From Rhizobium binae (GTDB lineage Bacteria; Pseudomonadota; Alphaproteobacteria; Rhizobiales; Rhizobiaceae), in the NCBI RefSeq assembly GCF_017357225.1, contig NZ_CP071604.1, positions 4,328,001 to 4,392,000 of the forward strand: 64,000 nt of DNA, written 5' to 3'. Below are positions 18,360 through 27,769 of this stretch, in pieces (the stretch's first letter is position 1; every line of letters starts with the position of its first letter). The translations under genes were made by a program, and so were the position numbers. The notes under the pieces are model-generated. The model was given only the letters and a program-made list of their open reading frames with translations. It searched no databases and was not told the origin of the DNA.

Positions 18360-19289
18360 ATGAAAAAGTTTATCCTGGGCACTGCGATGGCGCTCGTCAT
18401 GTCGACGGCGGCTCACGCGGAAACCGTCGGCGTCTCGATGGCGAAGTTCGACGACAACTTTCTGACCGTTCTGCGCAACGGCATGACCGATTACGCCAAG
18501 ACGCTGAGCGGCGTGACGCTGCAGGTCGAAGACGCACAGAACGACGTTTCCAAGCAGCAGAGCCAGATCCAGAATTTCATCGCCTCCAAGGTCGATGCGA
18601 TCATCGTCAACCCTGTTGATACCGATGCGACGACGGCGATGTCGAAGCTTGCCGCTGATGCCGGCATCCCGCTGGTCTACGTGAACCGCCAACCGGTCAA
18701 CGTCGATACGCTGCCGGAAAAGCAGGCCTTCGTTGCATCAAACGAGCAGGAATCCGGCACGTTGGAAACCAAGGAAATCTGCCGCATTCTCGGCGGCAAG
18801 GGCAAGGCTGTCGTCATCATGGGCGAGCTTTCCAACCAGGCCGCGCGCATGCGCACCCAAGACGTTCATGACGTCATCAAGACCGATGAATGCAAGGGTC
18901 TGGAGATCGTCGAAGAGCAGACCGCCAACTGGGACCGCACCCAGGGCGCCGACCTGATGACCAACTGGCTGTCCAGCGGCATCGAATTCGACGCCGTCAT
19001 CTCCAACAATGACGAAATGGCGATCGGCGCCATCCAGGCGCTGAAGGCAGCCGGCAAGGATATGAGCAAGGTGGTCGTCGGCGGCGTCGATGCCACCCAG
19101 GACGCGCTTGCCGCCATGCAGGCGGGTGATCTCGACGTTACCGTGTTCCAGGATGCCGCCGGCCAGGGCAAGGGTGCTCTCGACACCGCGCTCAAGATCG
19201 CCAAGGGCGAAAAGATCGAGAAGAAGGTCTATATTCCCTTCCAGCTCGTCACGCCTGCCAATGTCAAGGACTTCGTCACCAAGAACTGA
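18360..19289 (+). CDS. Periplasmic sugar/polyol-binding protein, CUT2 ABC importer
   Basis: 309 residues: a signal peptide (MKKFILGTAMALVMSTAAHA) then a type I periplasmic binding fold of the ribose/inositol class (VGVSMAKFDDNFLTVLRNGM, VDAIIVNPVDTDATTAMSKLA, VISNNDEMAIGAIQALKAAG, VVGGVDATQDALAAMQAGDL). The sequence is close to what I recall of rhizobial rhizopine/myo-inositol binding proteins, so inositol or a related polyol is my best guess; ribose-type sugars remain possible. GGAGGA sits right before the ATG. It is the first gene of the operon and is followed by a strong terminator hairpin before the ATPase gene. Confidence 0.88.
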   Translation: MKKFILGTAMALVMSTAAHAETVGVSMAKFDDNFLTVLRNGMTDYAKTLSGVTLQVEDAQNDVSKQQSQIQNFIASKVDAIIVNPVDTDATTAMSKLAADAGIPLVYVNRQPVNVDTLPEKQAFVASNEQESGTLETKEICRILGGKGKAVVIMGELSNQAARMRTQDVHDVIKTDECKGLEIVEEQTANWDRTQGADLMTNWLSSGIEFDAVISNNDEMAIGAIQALKAAGKDMSKVVVGGVDATQDALAAMQAGDLDVTVFQDAAGQGKGALDTALKIAKGEKIEKKVYIPFQLVTPANVKDFVTKN

Positions 19290-19304
19290 GGCGAACGCCA
19301 AACA

Positions 19305-19331
19305 GGATGCGGGCAAAGCCCGCATCCTTTT
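19305..19331 (+). terminator. Intra-operon terminator/attenuator
   Basis: A perfect stem GGATGCGGGC-AAA-GCCCGCATCC (19305-19327) followed by TTTT, lying between the binding-protein gene and its ATPase. Partial read-through here would give much more binding protein than membrane components, a common arrangement in ABC importers. Confidence 0.85.
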
Positions 19332-19358
19332 CGCCTGCCCGTATCCGGAGGAGATGAT

Positions 19359-20900
19359 ATGGCCGTCAGTCCGACAACCATGGCAGCCGTGCGCGCAAGC
19401 GGCGCGGTTCCGAATGCGGAATATCTGTTGAGCGCCGAAGGCGTTCGCAAGGAATTTCCCGGTGTCGTCGCGCTCGACGACGTGCAGTTCCGGCTGAAGC
19501 GCGCTTCGGTGCATGCGCTGATGGGCGAAAACGGCGCCGGCAAATCGACGTTGATGAAGATCCTGGCCGGCATCTACACGCCTGATAAAGGCGACATCCG
19601 CCTGAAAGGGATCGAAATCCAGCTGAAATCTCCGCTCGACGCGCTGGAGAACGGCATTGCCATGATCCATCAGGAACTGAACCTGATGCCGTTCATGACG
19701 GTCGCTGAAAATATCTGGATCCGCCGCGAACCGAAGAACCGCTTCGGCTTCGTCGATCACGGCGTGATGCACCGGATGACCGAGGAGCTGTTTGACCGGC
19801 TCAATATATCAATCGATCCTGATATCGAGGTCCGGTACCTGTCGGTCGCCAACCGCCAGATGGTCGAGATCGCCAAGGCGGTTTCCTATAATTCCGACGT
19901 GCTGATCATGGACGAGCCGACTTCGGCGCTGACGGAGCGCGAGGTCGAGCATCTTTTTCGCATTATCCGCGACCTCAGGGCGCAGGGCATCGGCATCGTC
20001 TACATCACCCACAAGATGAACGAGCTTTTCGAGATCGCCGACGAGTTTTCTGTGTTCCGCGATGGCCGCTATATCGGCACGCATGCTTCGACCGACGTCA
20101 CCCGCGACGACATCATCCGCATGATGGTCGGACGCGAGATCACCCAGATGTTCCCCAAGGAAGAGGTGCCGATCGGCGAGGTCATGCTCTCCGTCAAGGA
20201 TCTTTGCCTCAACGGCGTCTTCAAGAACGTCTCCTTCGAGGTAAGGGCGGGCGAGATCCTCGGGGTCGCCGGCCTTGTCGGCTCCGGGCGGTCGAATGTC
20301 GCCGAAACGCTCTTCGGCGTGACGCCGGCAAGCTCCGGCTCGATCGAGCTCTACGGAAAACCGGTAACGATTTCTTCGCCGACCGAGGCCATCCGCAACC
20401 GGATGGCGTTCCTGACCGAGGACCGCAAGGATACCGGCTGTCTGCTGATCCTGGATATTCTCGAGAACATGCAGATTGCCGTTCTGCAGGACAGATACGT
20501 CAAGGGCGGCTTCGTGCAGCAGAGCGCGATCGAGGCAACTTGCGAAGACATGGCAAAGAAGCTGCGCGTCAAGACGCCTGATCTTTATGAGCGGGTGGAA
20601 AATCTTTCCGGCGGCAATCAGCAGAAGGTGCTGATCGGCCGCTGGCTGCTCACCCATCCGAAGATCCTGATCCTCGACGAGCCGACGCGCGGCATTGATG
20701 TCGGCGCCAAGGCGGAAATTCACCGGCTGGTCACCGACATGGCGCGAAACGGTGTGGCAGTCATCATGATCTCGTCCGAGATGCCCGAGGTGCTCGGGAT
20801 GAGCGACCGCATCATGGTCATGCACGAGGGCCGCGTGACCGGTTTCCTCAATCGCGATGAAGCAACGCAGATCAAGGTGATGGAGCTGGCTGCGCAGTGA
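19359..20900 (+). CDS. CUT2 sugar ABC transporter ATPase (double NBD)
   Basis: 513 residues with two fused nucleotide-binding domains, as in RbsA/MglA. The first has Walker [11 protein letters not shown] near residue 65, a degenerate signature [15 protein letters not shown] and Walker [12 protein letters not shown]. The second has the degenerate Walker [11 protein letters not shown] near 305, signature LSGGNQQKV and Walker [13 protein letters not shown]. It powers uptake together with the permease 34 bases downstream. GGAGGAG lies just before the ATG. Confidence 0.94.
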   Translation: MAVSPTTMAAVRASGAVPNAEYLLSAEGVRKEFPGVVALDDVQFRLKRASVHALMGENGAGKSTLMKILAGIYTPDKGDIRLKGIEIQLKSPLDALENGIAMIHQELNLMPFMTVAENIWIRREPKNRFGFVDHGVMHRMTEELFDRLNISIDPDIEVRYLSVANRQMVEIAKAVSYNSDVLIMDEPTSALTEREVEHLFRIIRDLRAQGIGIVYITHKMNELFEIADEFSVFRDGRYIGTHASTDVTRDDIIRMMVGREITQMFPKEEVPIGEVMLSVKDLCLNGVFKNVSFEVRAGEILGVAGLVGSGRSNVAETLFGVTPASSGSIELYGKPVTISSPTEAIRNRMAFLTEDRKDTGCLLILDILENMQIAVLQDRYVKGGFVQQSAIEATCEDMAKKLRVKTPDLYERVENLSGGNQQKVLIGRWLLTHPKILILDEPTRGIDVGAKAEIHRLVTDMARNGVAVIMISSEMPEVLGMSDRIMVMHEGRVTGFLNRDEATQIKVMELAAQ

Positions 20901-20934
20901 TGCGCGGTCTGCACTCGCGCAAGGGAGGTTTGAC

Positions 20935-21960
20935 ATGAGTACCAAGGCAGCAGAGGGCGCGGCTCCGCTCGTAACCCGGCAAAGGCGCCGGCGCCTACCG
21001 ACCGAGCTCAGCATTTTCCTCGTGCTCATCGGCATCGCGCTGATCTACGAAGCGCTCGGCTGGATGTTCATCGGCCAGAGCTTCCTGATGAATTCGCAGC
21101 GCCTGACGATCATGATCCTGCAGGTCTCCGTCATCGGCATCATCGCCGTCGGCGTTACGCAGGTCATCATCACCGGCGGCATCGATCTTTCGTCCGGCTC
21201 CGTCGTCGGCATGACGGCAATGATCGCGACGAGCTTTGCCCAGTCATCGAGTTGGGGACGGGCCGTGTTCCCCTCGCTGACCGACCTGCCGGCGCTCGTG
21301 CCGATCATGGTCGGCCTGCTGATCGGAGCGGCTGCGGGCCTGGCGAACGGCGCACTCATCGCCTACACGAAGATCCCGCCCTTCATCGCAACGCTCGGCA
21401 TGTTCGTTTCGGCCCGCGGCGTGGCGAAGTGGTATACCAAGGGACAGCCGGTATCCGGGATCACCGAGCAGTTTCACTTCATCGGAACCAAGGCTTGGCC
21501 GGTCGTCGTCTTCCTCGTCGTCGCGCTGATCTTCCATATTGCGCTGCGCTACACGCGCTACGGCAAGTTCACCTATGCCATCGGCGCCAACCCGCAGGCG
21601 GCGCGCGTCTCCGGCATCAACATCGAGGCGCATCTCGTCAAGGTCTATGTGATCGCCGGATTGCTTGCCGGCCTTGCCGGCATCGTCACGGCGGCACGCG
21701 CGGAAACCGCGCAGGCAAGCATGGGCGTCGGATATGAACTCGATGCAATTGCCGCGACCGTCATCGGCGGCACCTCGCTCACCGGCGGCGTCGGCCGCAT
21801 CACCGGCACCGTCATCGGCACCATCATCCTCGGCGTCATGACATCGGGCTTCACCTTCCTGAGGATCGACGCCTATTACCAGGAGATCGTCAAAGGCTTC
21901 ATCATCGTCGCGGCTGTCGTCATCGACGTCTACAGACAGAAGAAACGCCGCAAGCACTGA
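20935..21960 (+). CDS. CUT2 sugar ABC transporter permease
   Basis: 341-residue inner-membrane protein with about eight to ten helices and family motifs ITGGIDLSSGSVVGM, GLANGALIAYTKIPPFIATLGMF and ATVIGGTSLTGGVGRITGTVIG, as in RbsC. It forms the channel for the sugar or polyol importer. It is the last gene of the operon and is followed by a clear terminator. Confidence 0.94.
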   Translation: MSTKAAEGAAPLVTRQRRRRLPTELSIFLVLIGIALIYEALGWMFIGQSFLMNSQRLTIMILQVSVIGIIAVGVTQVIITGGIDLSSGSVVGMTAMIATSFAQSSSWGRAVFPSLTDLPALVPIMVGLLIGAAAGLANGALIAYTKIPPFIATLGMFVSARGVAKWYTKGQPVSGITEQFHFIGTKAWPVVVFLVVALIFHIALRYTRYGKFTYAIGANPQAARVSGINIEAHLVKVYVIAGLLAGLAGIVTAARAETAQASMGVGYELDAIAATVIGGTSLTGGVGRITGTVIGTIILGVMTSGFTFLRIDAYYQEIVKGFIIVAAVVIDVYRQKKRRKH

Positions 21961-21987
21961 TCCCGGCCAGTATCATTGGTGATCTCA

Positions 21988-22009
21988 CGGGGGCTTCGGC
22001 CCCCGTTTT
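21988..22009 (+). terminator. Terminator of the CUT2 operon
   Basis: Stem CGGGGGC-TTCG-GCCCCCG with a stable UUCG tetraloop, followed by TTTTG. It lies 27 bases after the permease stop and about 110 bases before the dipeptidase start. Confidence 0.9.
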
Positions 22010-22116
22010 GCGTTTTGGCGCCGATGACCGATTTTCAAAAAAAGAGATGGCGAATTCCGTCAGCTTTTCTATTCTGGCCACTTCATTCGCCCGCCTCGGG
22101 CAGCGCAGGAAGACAG

Positions 22117-23175
22117 ATGCAATTCGTATTTGACGGTCACAACGACGTTCTCCTTCGACTCTGGACACATTCAAAAGACAGCAGCGACCCTATCGCGGAA
22201 TTCATGGACGGCACGACGGTCGGCCATATCGATGCGCGCCGGGCGAAAGCGGGCGGTCTGTCCGGTGGTCTCTGCGCCATCTACATTCCCTCCGGCGATC
22301 TCGTCTTCGCCGATCCGGATGCCGACGGCCGTTATGTCACGCCGATGGCTGCCCCGCTCGATCCGCTTCCGTCCCTGGCCATCGCCACTGAAATGGCGGC
22401 GATCGCGCTCCGGCTCGACCAGGCGGGCGCCTGGCGTCTTTGCCGCACGGTCAACGACATCCGCGGCGCCATGGCGGAGGAGATTTTCGCCGCCGTCATG
22501 CATATGGAAGGCTGCGAGGCGATCAGCGCCGACCTGTCGGCGCTCGAGGTGTTCTATGCGGCAGGGCTGCGCTCGCTCGGGCCGGTCTGGAGCCGGCACA
22601 ATGTCTTCGGCCACGGCGTGCCCTTCGCCTTCCCGATGTCGCCGGACACCGGGCCGGGTCTCACCGATGCCGGTTTTGCGCTGGTGCGGGAATGCAATCG
22701 CCTCGGCATCCTGATCGACCTTGCCCATATCACCGAGAAAGGCTTCTGGGACGTGGCGAAGACGACGGATCAGCCGCTAGTCGCCAGCCACTCCAATGCC
22801 CATGCGCTCACGCCAGTCGCGCGCAACCTGACGGACATGCAGCTGGATGCCATCCGCGAAAGCCGCGGTCTCGTCGGCATCAATTATGCCACCGCCATGC
22901 TACGTCCGGACGGCCGCTCGGACAGCGATACGCCGATTGCCGACATGATCCGTCACATCGACTATCTCGTGAACCGCATCGGCATCGATTGCGTGGCGCT
23001 CGGATCGGACTTCGACGGCGCCACGATCCCTGACGAAATCGGTGATGCGGCCGGCAATCAGAAGCTGATTGCCGCTCTCAGGGAGGTTGGTTATGGTGAG
23101 GCCGATCTCGTGAAACTAGCCCGTGAAAATTGGCTTCGCATTCTCGCACAAGCCTGGCGGGAGGACTACGCCTAA
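22117..23175 (+). CDS. Membrane dipeptidase (peptidase M19)
   Basis: 352 residues of the renal-dipeptidase family: FDGHNDVLLR (first zinc ligands His-x-Asp), MHMEGCEAIS with the bridging Glu near residue 128, VASHSNAHALTPVARNLTD, GLVGINY, and LGSDFDGATIP near the end. Zinc enzymes of this family cleave dipeptides, including those with a C-terminal D-residue. No signal peptide is visible, so it should be cytoplasmic. The frame is open further upstream, but AGGA and this ATG start the domain. About 100 bases later comes a peptide ABC importer on the same strand, suggesting the two handle the same imported peptides. Confidence 0.9.
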   Translation: MQFVFDGHNDVLLRLWTHSKDSSDPIAEFMDGTTVGHIDARRAKAGGLSGGLCAIYIPSGDLVFADPDADGRYVTPMAAPLDPLPSLAIATEMAAIALRLDQAGAWRLCRTVNDIRGAMAEEIFAAVMHMEGCEAISADLSALEVFYAAGLRSLGPVWSRHNVFGHGVPFAFPMSPDTGPGLTDAGFALVRECNRLGILIDLAHITEKGFWDVAKTTDQPLVASHSNAHALTPVARNLTDMQLDAIRESRGLVGINYATAMLRPDGRSDSDTPIADMIRHIDYLVNRIGIDCVALGSDFDGATIPDEIGDAAGNQKLIAALREVGYGEADLVKLARENWLRILAQAWREDYA

Positions 23176-23274
23176 AGCGCCGCCCGCCTCTGGACGCGCG
23201 GAGAACAGACAATAGTTTTAATGGGCATGACCGACAAAACGCTTCGGAATCAATCAAGAACAGGGGAACATACC

Positions 23275-24918
23275 ATGATGATCACCAAGCTCAGCCGCAA
23301 TTTCCGCCTGCTTTCCGCAGGAGCCGCTCTTTCGCTCCTGATGATGACGGCACCTTCCGCCTTCGCCGAAACGCCCAAAGATACGCTTGTTGAGGGTTTT
23401 GCCATCGACGACATCATCACGATGGATCCTGGCGAGGCCTTCGAGCTTTCGACCGCCGAAATCACCAGCAACAGCTACAGCCTGCTCGTCCGTCTCGATC
23501 TCGCCGACACATCAAAGGTGAAGGGCGATCTTGCCGAGAGCTGGAGCGTTTCGGATGACGGCCTTACCTATACGTTCAAGCTGAAGCCAGGCCTCAAATT
23601 TGCATCCGGTAATCCGATCACCGCCGAAGACGTTGCATGGTCGTTCGAACGCGCTGTCAAGCTCGACAAGAGCCCGGCCTTCATCCTTACCCAGTTCGGC
23701 CTGACCGGCGACAATGTCACCGAAAAGGCCAAGGCGGCCGATGCCAATACGTTCGTCTTCACGGTCGACAAGCCCTATGCCCCGAGCTTCGTGCTCAACT
23801 GCCTGACAGCGACGGTCGCCTCCGTGGTCGATAAAAAGCTCGTGCTGGAGCATGTGAAGGCGGTAACGCCGGATGCCGAGCACAAATACGACAATGATTT
23901 CGGCAATGAGTGGCTGAAGACCGGTTATGCTGGTTCCGGCGCATTCAAGCTGCGCGAATGGCGGGCCAACGAAGTCGTCGTGCTGGAGCGCAACGACAAT
24001 TATTACGGCGATAAGCCGAAGCTCAACCGCGTCATCTACCGCTACATGAAGGAAAGCTCCGCCCAGCGGCTGGCGCTCGAAGCCGGCGATATCGACATCG
24101 CCCGCAATCTCGAGCCGGGCGACATCGACGCCGTTTCCAAGAATGCCGATCTTGCGGCGACAAGCGCGCCAAAAGGTACGATCTACTACGTCAGCCTGAA
24201 CAACAAGAACGAGAACTTGAAGAAGCCGGAAGTTCAGGAGGCCTTCAAATATCTGGTCGACTACGATGCGATCGGCGCGACGCTGATCAAAGGCATCGGC
24301 GAGATCCATCAGACCTTCCTGCCGAAGGGCCAACTCGGCGCGCTTGATGAAAACCCTTACAAGCTCGACGTCGCCAAGGCCAAGGAACTGCTTGCCAAGG
24401 CCGGCGTACCCGACGGTTTCTCGGTGACCATGGACGTGCGCAACACCCAGCCTGTAACCGGCATTGCCGAATCGATACAGCAGTCGCTGGCGCAGGCCGG
24501 CGTGAAGCTGGAGATCATCCCCGGCGACGGCAAACAGACATTGACAAAATATCGTGCCCGCACCCACGATATCTATATCGGTCAGTGGGGTTCGGACTAT
24601 TTCGACCCGAACTCGAATGCCGACACCTTCACCAGCAATCCCGACAATTCCGACGCCGGCACGGTGAAAACCCTCGCCTGGCGCAACGCCTGGGAGGCGC
24701 CGGAGCTCGACAAGCAAGCCAAGGCGGCGCTGCTGGAACGTGACGGTGAGAAGCGTGCGGCCATGTACGAGGACATCCAGAGGAAGTTCCTCGCCAACAG
24801 CCCCTTCGTCATCATCTTCCAGCAGACCGAAGTGGCCGGCTATCGCAAGAATTTGAAGGACTTCAAGCTGGGTCCGAGCTTCGACACCAACTTCGTCGGG
24901 CCGATCGCCAAGGAATGA
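23275..24918 (+). CDS. Peptide ABC transporter substrate-binding protein (SBP family 5)
   Basis: 547 residues: signal peptide ending PSAFA, then a DppA/OppA-type fold (AESWSVSDDGLTYTFKLKPGLKFASGNPITAEDVAWSFERAVKLD, YIGQWGSDYFDPNSNADTF, FLANSPFVIIFQQTEVAGYR). It captures di- or oligopeptides in the periplasm. AGGGGAA precedes the paired ATGs. It is the first gene of a five-gene importer operon, which makes peptide rather than nickel or sugar the likely ligand, though no specificity residue is decisive. Confidence 0.9.
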   Translation: MMITKLSRNFRLLSAGAALSLLMMTAPSAFAETPKDTLVEGFAIDDIITMDPGEAFELSTAEITSNSYSLLVRLDLADTSKVKGDLAESWSVSDDGLTYTFKLKPGLKFASGNPITAEDVAWSFERAVKLDKSPAFILTQFGLTGDNVTEKAKAADANTFVFTVDKPYAPSFVLNCLTATVASVVDKKLVLEHVKAVTPDAEHKYDNDFGNEWLKTGYAGSGAFKLREWRANEVVVLERNDNYYGDKPKLNRVIYRYMKESSAQRLALEAGDIDIARNLEPGDIDAVSKNADLAATSAPKGTIYYVSLNNKNENLKKPEVQEAFKYLVDYDAIGATLIKGIGEIHQTFLPKGQLGALDENPYKLDVAKAKELLAKAGVPDGFSVTMDVRNTQPVTGIAESIQQSLAQAGVKLEIIPGDGKQTLTKYRARTHDIYIGQWGSDYFDPNSNADTFTSNPDNSDAGTVKTLAWRNAWEAPELDKQAKAALLERDGEKRAAMYEDIQRKFLANSPFVIIFQQTEVAGYRKNLKDFKLGPSFDTNFVGPIAKE

Positions 24919-24936
24919 TCCGGCAGGATTGATCGC

Positions 24937-26007
24937 TTGAGCGCTATTGAAACAACACAGGTGGCGGCACGGCCCCAAAAGGGCCGTTCCAGCACCCTAG
25001 CCAAGGCGGTCGGGCGATTTCTGTTCGCGGCCGTCACCACCTATCTCGGCCTCTTGGCCGTCACCTTCTTCATCGGCCGCGTCGTGCCGATCGATCCCGT
25101 GCTCGCCATCCTAGGCGACCGCGCGCCCACCCATGTCGTCGAGCGAGTGCGCCAGGAAATGGGCTTCAATCTCCCGCTCTACCAGCAGTTTTTCATTTAC
25201 GTCAAAGGCGTCCTCTCCGGCGATTTCGGCAATTCGGTGCTGACGACCAACCCCGTCATGGTCGATATCCGCCGCGTCATGCCGGCGACGATCGAGCTCG
25301 CGACGCTCGGAACGCTGATCGGCGCCTGCGTCGGCGTGCCGCTCGGCGTTCTTGCCGCCGTGCGCCGCGGCAGTATCACCGACCAGGTCGTGCGTGTCAT
25401 TGGCCTGATCGGCTATTCGGTGCCGATCTTCTGGCTGGCGCTGATCTCGCTCGTCATCTTCTATGCGCAGCTGCGCTGGGTGGCCTTTCCCGGCCGCATC
25501 GACATCGTCTTCGAATATACGTTCACCCCGATCACCGGCTTCTATCTCCTCGACAGCGCCTGGCAGGGGCAGTGGGATGTCTTCTACGACGTCTTCCGCC
25601 ACATTATCCTGCCCGCCTCGCTGCTCGGCTATTTCTCGCTTGCCTATATCAGCCGCATGACCCGCAGCTTCATGCTGAACGAGCTGTCGCAGGAATATAT
25701 CGTCGCGGCGCGCGCCAAGGGTCTTTCGGAAACGCGAGTGATCTGGGGCCATGCGCTGCGCAACGCCGCCGTGCCGCTCGTCACCGTCATCGCGCTTTCC
25801 TATGCTGGCCTGCTCGAGGGATCGGTGCTGACCGAGACTGTCTTTTCCTGGCCGGGCATCGGGCTCTACATCACCAATTCGCTGCAAAATGCCGATATGA
25901 ACGCCGTGCTCGGCGGCACGATCGTCATCGGCACGGTTTTCATCGGCATCAACCTTCTGTCCGACCTTCTCTACCGGACGCTCGACCCGAGGACGCGAAA
26001 CCGATGA
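24937..26007 (+). CDS. Peptide ABC transporter permease (DppB type)
   Basis: 356 residues with six or so membrane helices. It has the DppB-like N-terminal region (FFIGRVVPIDPVLAILGDRAP), a GDFGNSVLTTNPV segment, and the EAA loop EYIVAARAKGLSETRVIWGHALRNAAVPLV that contacts the ATPase. The start is TTG with CAGGA about ten bases upstream, 18 bases after the binding-protein stop. Its stop overlaps the start of the next permease as ATGA. Confidence 0.93.
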   Translation: MSAIETTQVAARPQKGRSSTLAKAVGRFLFAAVTTYLGLLAVTFFIGRVVPIDPVLAILGDRAPTHVVERVRQEMGFNLPLYQQFFIYVKGVLSGDFGNSVLTTNPVMVDIRRVMPATIELATLGTLIGACVGVPLGVLAAVRRGSITDQVVRVIGLIGYSVPIFWLALISLVIFYAQLRWVAFPGRIDIVFEYTFTPITGFYLLDSAWQGQWDVFYDVFRHIILPASLLGYFSLAYISRMTRSFMLNELSQEYIVAARAKGLSETRVIWGHALRNAAVPLVTVIALSYAGLLEGSVLTETVFSWPGIGLYITNSLQNADMNAVLGGTIVIGTVFIGINLLSDLLYRTLDPRTRNR

Positions 26008-26939
26008 CGGCTCCCGCCAGTCCCTCTCCAACGATGAGCCGCCGCGACTGGCTGCTTTCCGACCGGCCGCAATCGCGCATGCAGGCGCGCCTCGGCCGCG
26101 CCTATGTCACCTGGCGGCAGTTCACCGCAAACCGGCTTGCCGTCGTCGGTCTGCTGATCATCGTGGCGCTGCTGTTCATCGCCGCCTTCGCCGATATCAT
26201 CGCCACACACAATCCCGTTGTCGGCGATCTGCGCAATGCCCGGCTGCTGCCGCCGGCAACGGGTGAATTCCTGCTCGGCACGGACGATCAGGGCCGTGAT
26301 ATTTTTTCGCGGCTGATCTACGGATCGCGTTTGACGCTCTTGGTCGTCGTGCTTGTTGCCGTCATCTCGGCGCCGATCGGCCTGATCGTCGGCACCGTCT
26401 CCGGTTATGCGGGCGGCTGGGTGGATGCGACGCTGATGCGCATCACCGATATTTTCCTCGCCTTTCCGAAGCTGGTGCTGGCGCTCGCCTTCGTCGCGGC
26501 ACTCGGCCCCGGCATCCAGAACGCGATCATCGCCATCGCCATCACCTCCTGGCCGCCCTATGCCCGTATCGCTCGCGCCGAAACGCTGACGGTCCGGCGG
26601 TCCGACTATATTTCGGCGGTGAGGCTGATGGGCGCCTCGCCGCTGCGCATCATCGTGCGCCATGTCATGCCGCTCTGCATTTCCTCGCTGATCGTGCGCG
26701 TGACGCTCGATATGGCCGGCATCATCCTGACGGCCGCCGGCCTCGGCTTCCTGGGTCTCGGGGCGCAGCCGCCGCTGCCGGAATGGGGCGCGATGATCGC
26801 TTCGGGCCGGCGCTTCATCCTCGATCAATGGTGGGTGGCGGCGATGCCGGGCATCGCCATCCTCATCGTCAGCCTTGGCTTCAATCTGCTCGGCGACGGC
26901 CTGCGCGACGCACTCGATCCGAAGGAGAGCGGCCAGTGA
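26004..26939 (+). CDS. Peptide ABC transporter permease (DppC type)
   Basis: 311 residues. Short cytoplasmic N-terminus, first helix RLAVVGLLIIVALLFIAAFADIIA, then FLLGTDDQGRDIFSRLIYGSRLTL, the DppC hallmark, and EAA loop DYISAVRLMGASPLRIIVRHVMP. ATG overlaps the previous stop (ATGA) and its own stop overlaps the GTG of the next gene (GTGA), so the genes are translationally coupled. Confidence 0.94.
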   Translation: MTAPASPSPTMSRRDWLLSDRPQSRMQARLGRAYVTWRQFTANRLAVVGLLIIVALLFIAAFADIIATHNPVVGDLRNARLLPPATGEFLLGTDDQGRDIFSRLIYGSRLTLLVVVLVAVISAPIGLIVGTVSGYAGGWVDATLMRITDIFLAFPKLVLALAFVAALGPGIQNAIIAIAITSWPPYARIARAETLTVRRSDYISAVRLMGASPLRIIVRHVMPLCISSLIVRVTLDMAGIILTAAGLGFLGLGAQPPLPEWGAMIASGRRFILDQWWVAAMPGIAILIVSLGFNLLGDGLRDALDPKESGQ

Positions 26940-27769
26940 CGACGCTTCTGACGGTTGACAAACTCAAGGTCAGCTACCCCACGCGCACCGGGATGATCGA
27001 GGCGGTGCGCGGCGTCTCCTTCACACTTGGCAAGGAAAGGCTCGGCATCGTCGGCGAATCCGGCTCCGGCAAGTCGCAGACCGGCCGGGCGATCATGGGC
27101 CTGACGCCGAAACACGGCATCGTCACGGCCGATAGGCTGGATTTCAGCGGCATCGACCTCCTCGAGGCCTCGGCCGGGCAAAGGCGCAGGCTGCGCGGCA
27201 AGCGCATCGCCATGATCCTACAGGATCCGAAATATTCGCTCGATCCTGTGATGACGATCGGCCGGCAGATCTGCGAAACGCTGCGCACCCACGAAAAGGT
27301 CGGCAAGGCGGAGGCGCGCGAGCGTGCGCTTGCCATGCTGGAGGCCGTGCAGATCCGCGATCCGAAACGCGTCTTCGATCTGCATCCGCACGAAGTTTCG
27401 GGCGGCATGGGACAGCGCGCGATGATCGCCATGATGCTGATCGCCGGGCCCGAGCTGCTGATCGCCGACGAGCCGACCTCGGCGCTCGACGTGACGGTGC
27501 AGCTCGATGTGCTCAGAATCATGGACAGGCTGGTGTCGGAGCGCGGAATGGGATTGATCTTCGTCTCCCATGACCTCCGGCTGGTTTCCTCATTCTGCGA
27601 TCGCGTCATCGTCATGTATGCCGGAAAGATCGTCGAGGAGCTTGCGGCCGCCGATCTCAGACATGCGCAACATCCCTATACGCAAGGGCTGCTGAACTGC
27701 ATGCCCGAAATCGGCACAAGCCGTCATCCGCTGCCGGTGCTCGACCGCAGGCCGGAGTGGGCGGCATGA
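26936..27769 (+). CDS. Peptide ABC transporter ATPase (DppD type)
   Basis: 277 residues starting with GTG: Walker A GESGSGKSQ near residue 40, Q-loop ILQDPKYSLDPVMTI, signature EVSGGMGQRAMIAMM, Walker B LLIADEPTSALDVTV and H-loop VSHDLRLV. The usual DppD C-terminal extension with iron-sulfur-type cysteines is largely absent, and the protein ends shortly after YTQGLLNCMPEIGTSRHPLPVLD. It overlaps both neighbours by four bases. Confidence 0.93.
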   Translation: MTTLLTVDKLKVSYPTRTGMIEAVRGVSFTLGKERLGIVGESGSGKSQTGRAIMGLTPKHGIVTADRLDFSGIDLLEASAGQRRRLRGKRIAMILQDPKYSLDPVMTIGRQICETLRTHEKVGKAEARERALAMLEAVQIRDPKRVFDLHPHEVSGGMGQRAMIAMMLIAGPELLIADEPTSALDVTVQLDVLRIMDRLVSERGMGLIFVSHDLRLVSSFCDRVIVMYAGKIVEELAAADLRHAQHPYTQGLLNCMPEIGTSRHPLPVLDRRPEWAA

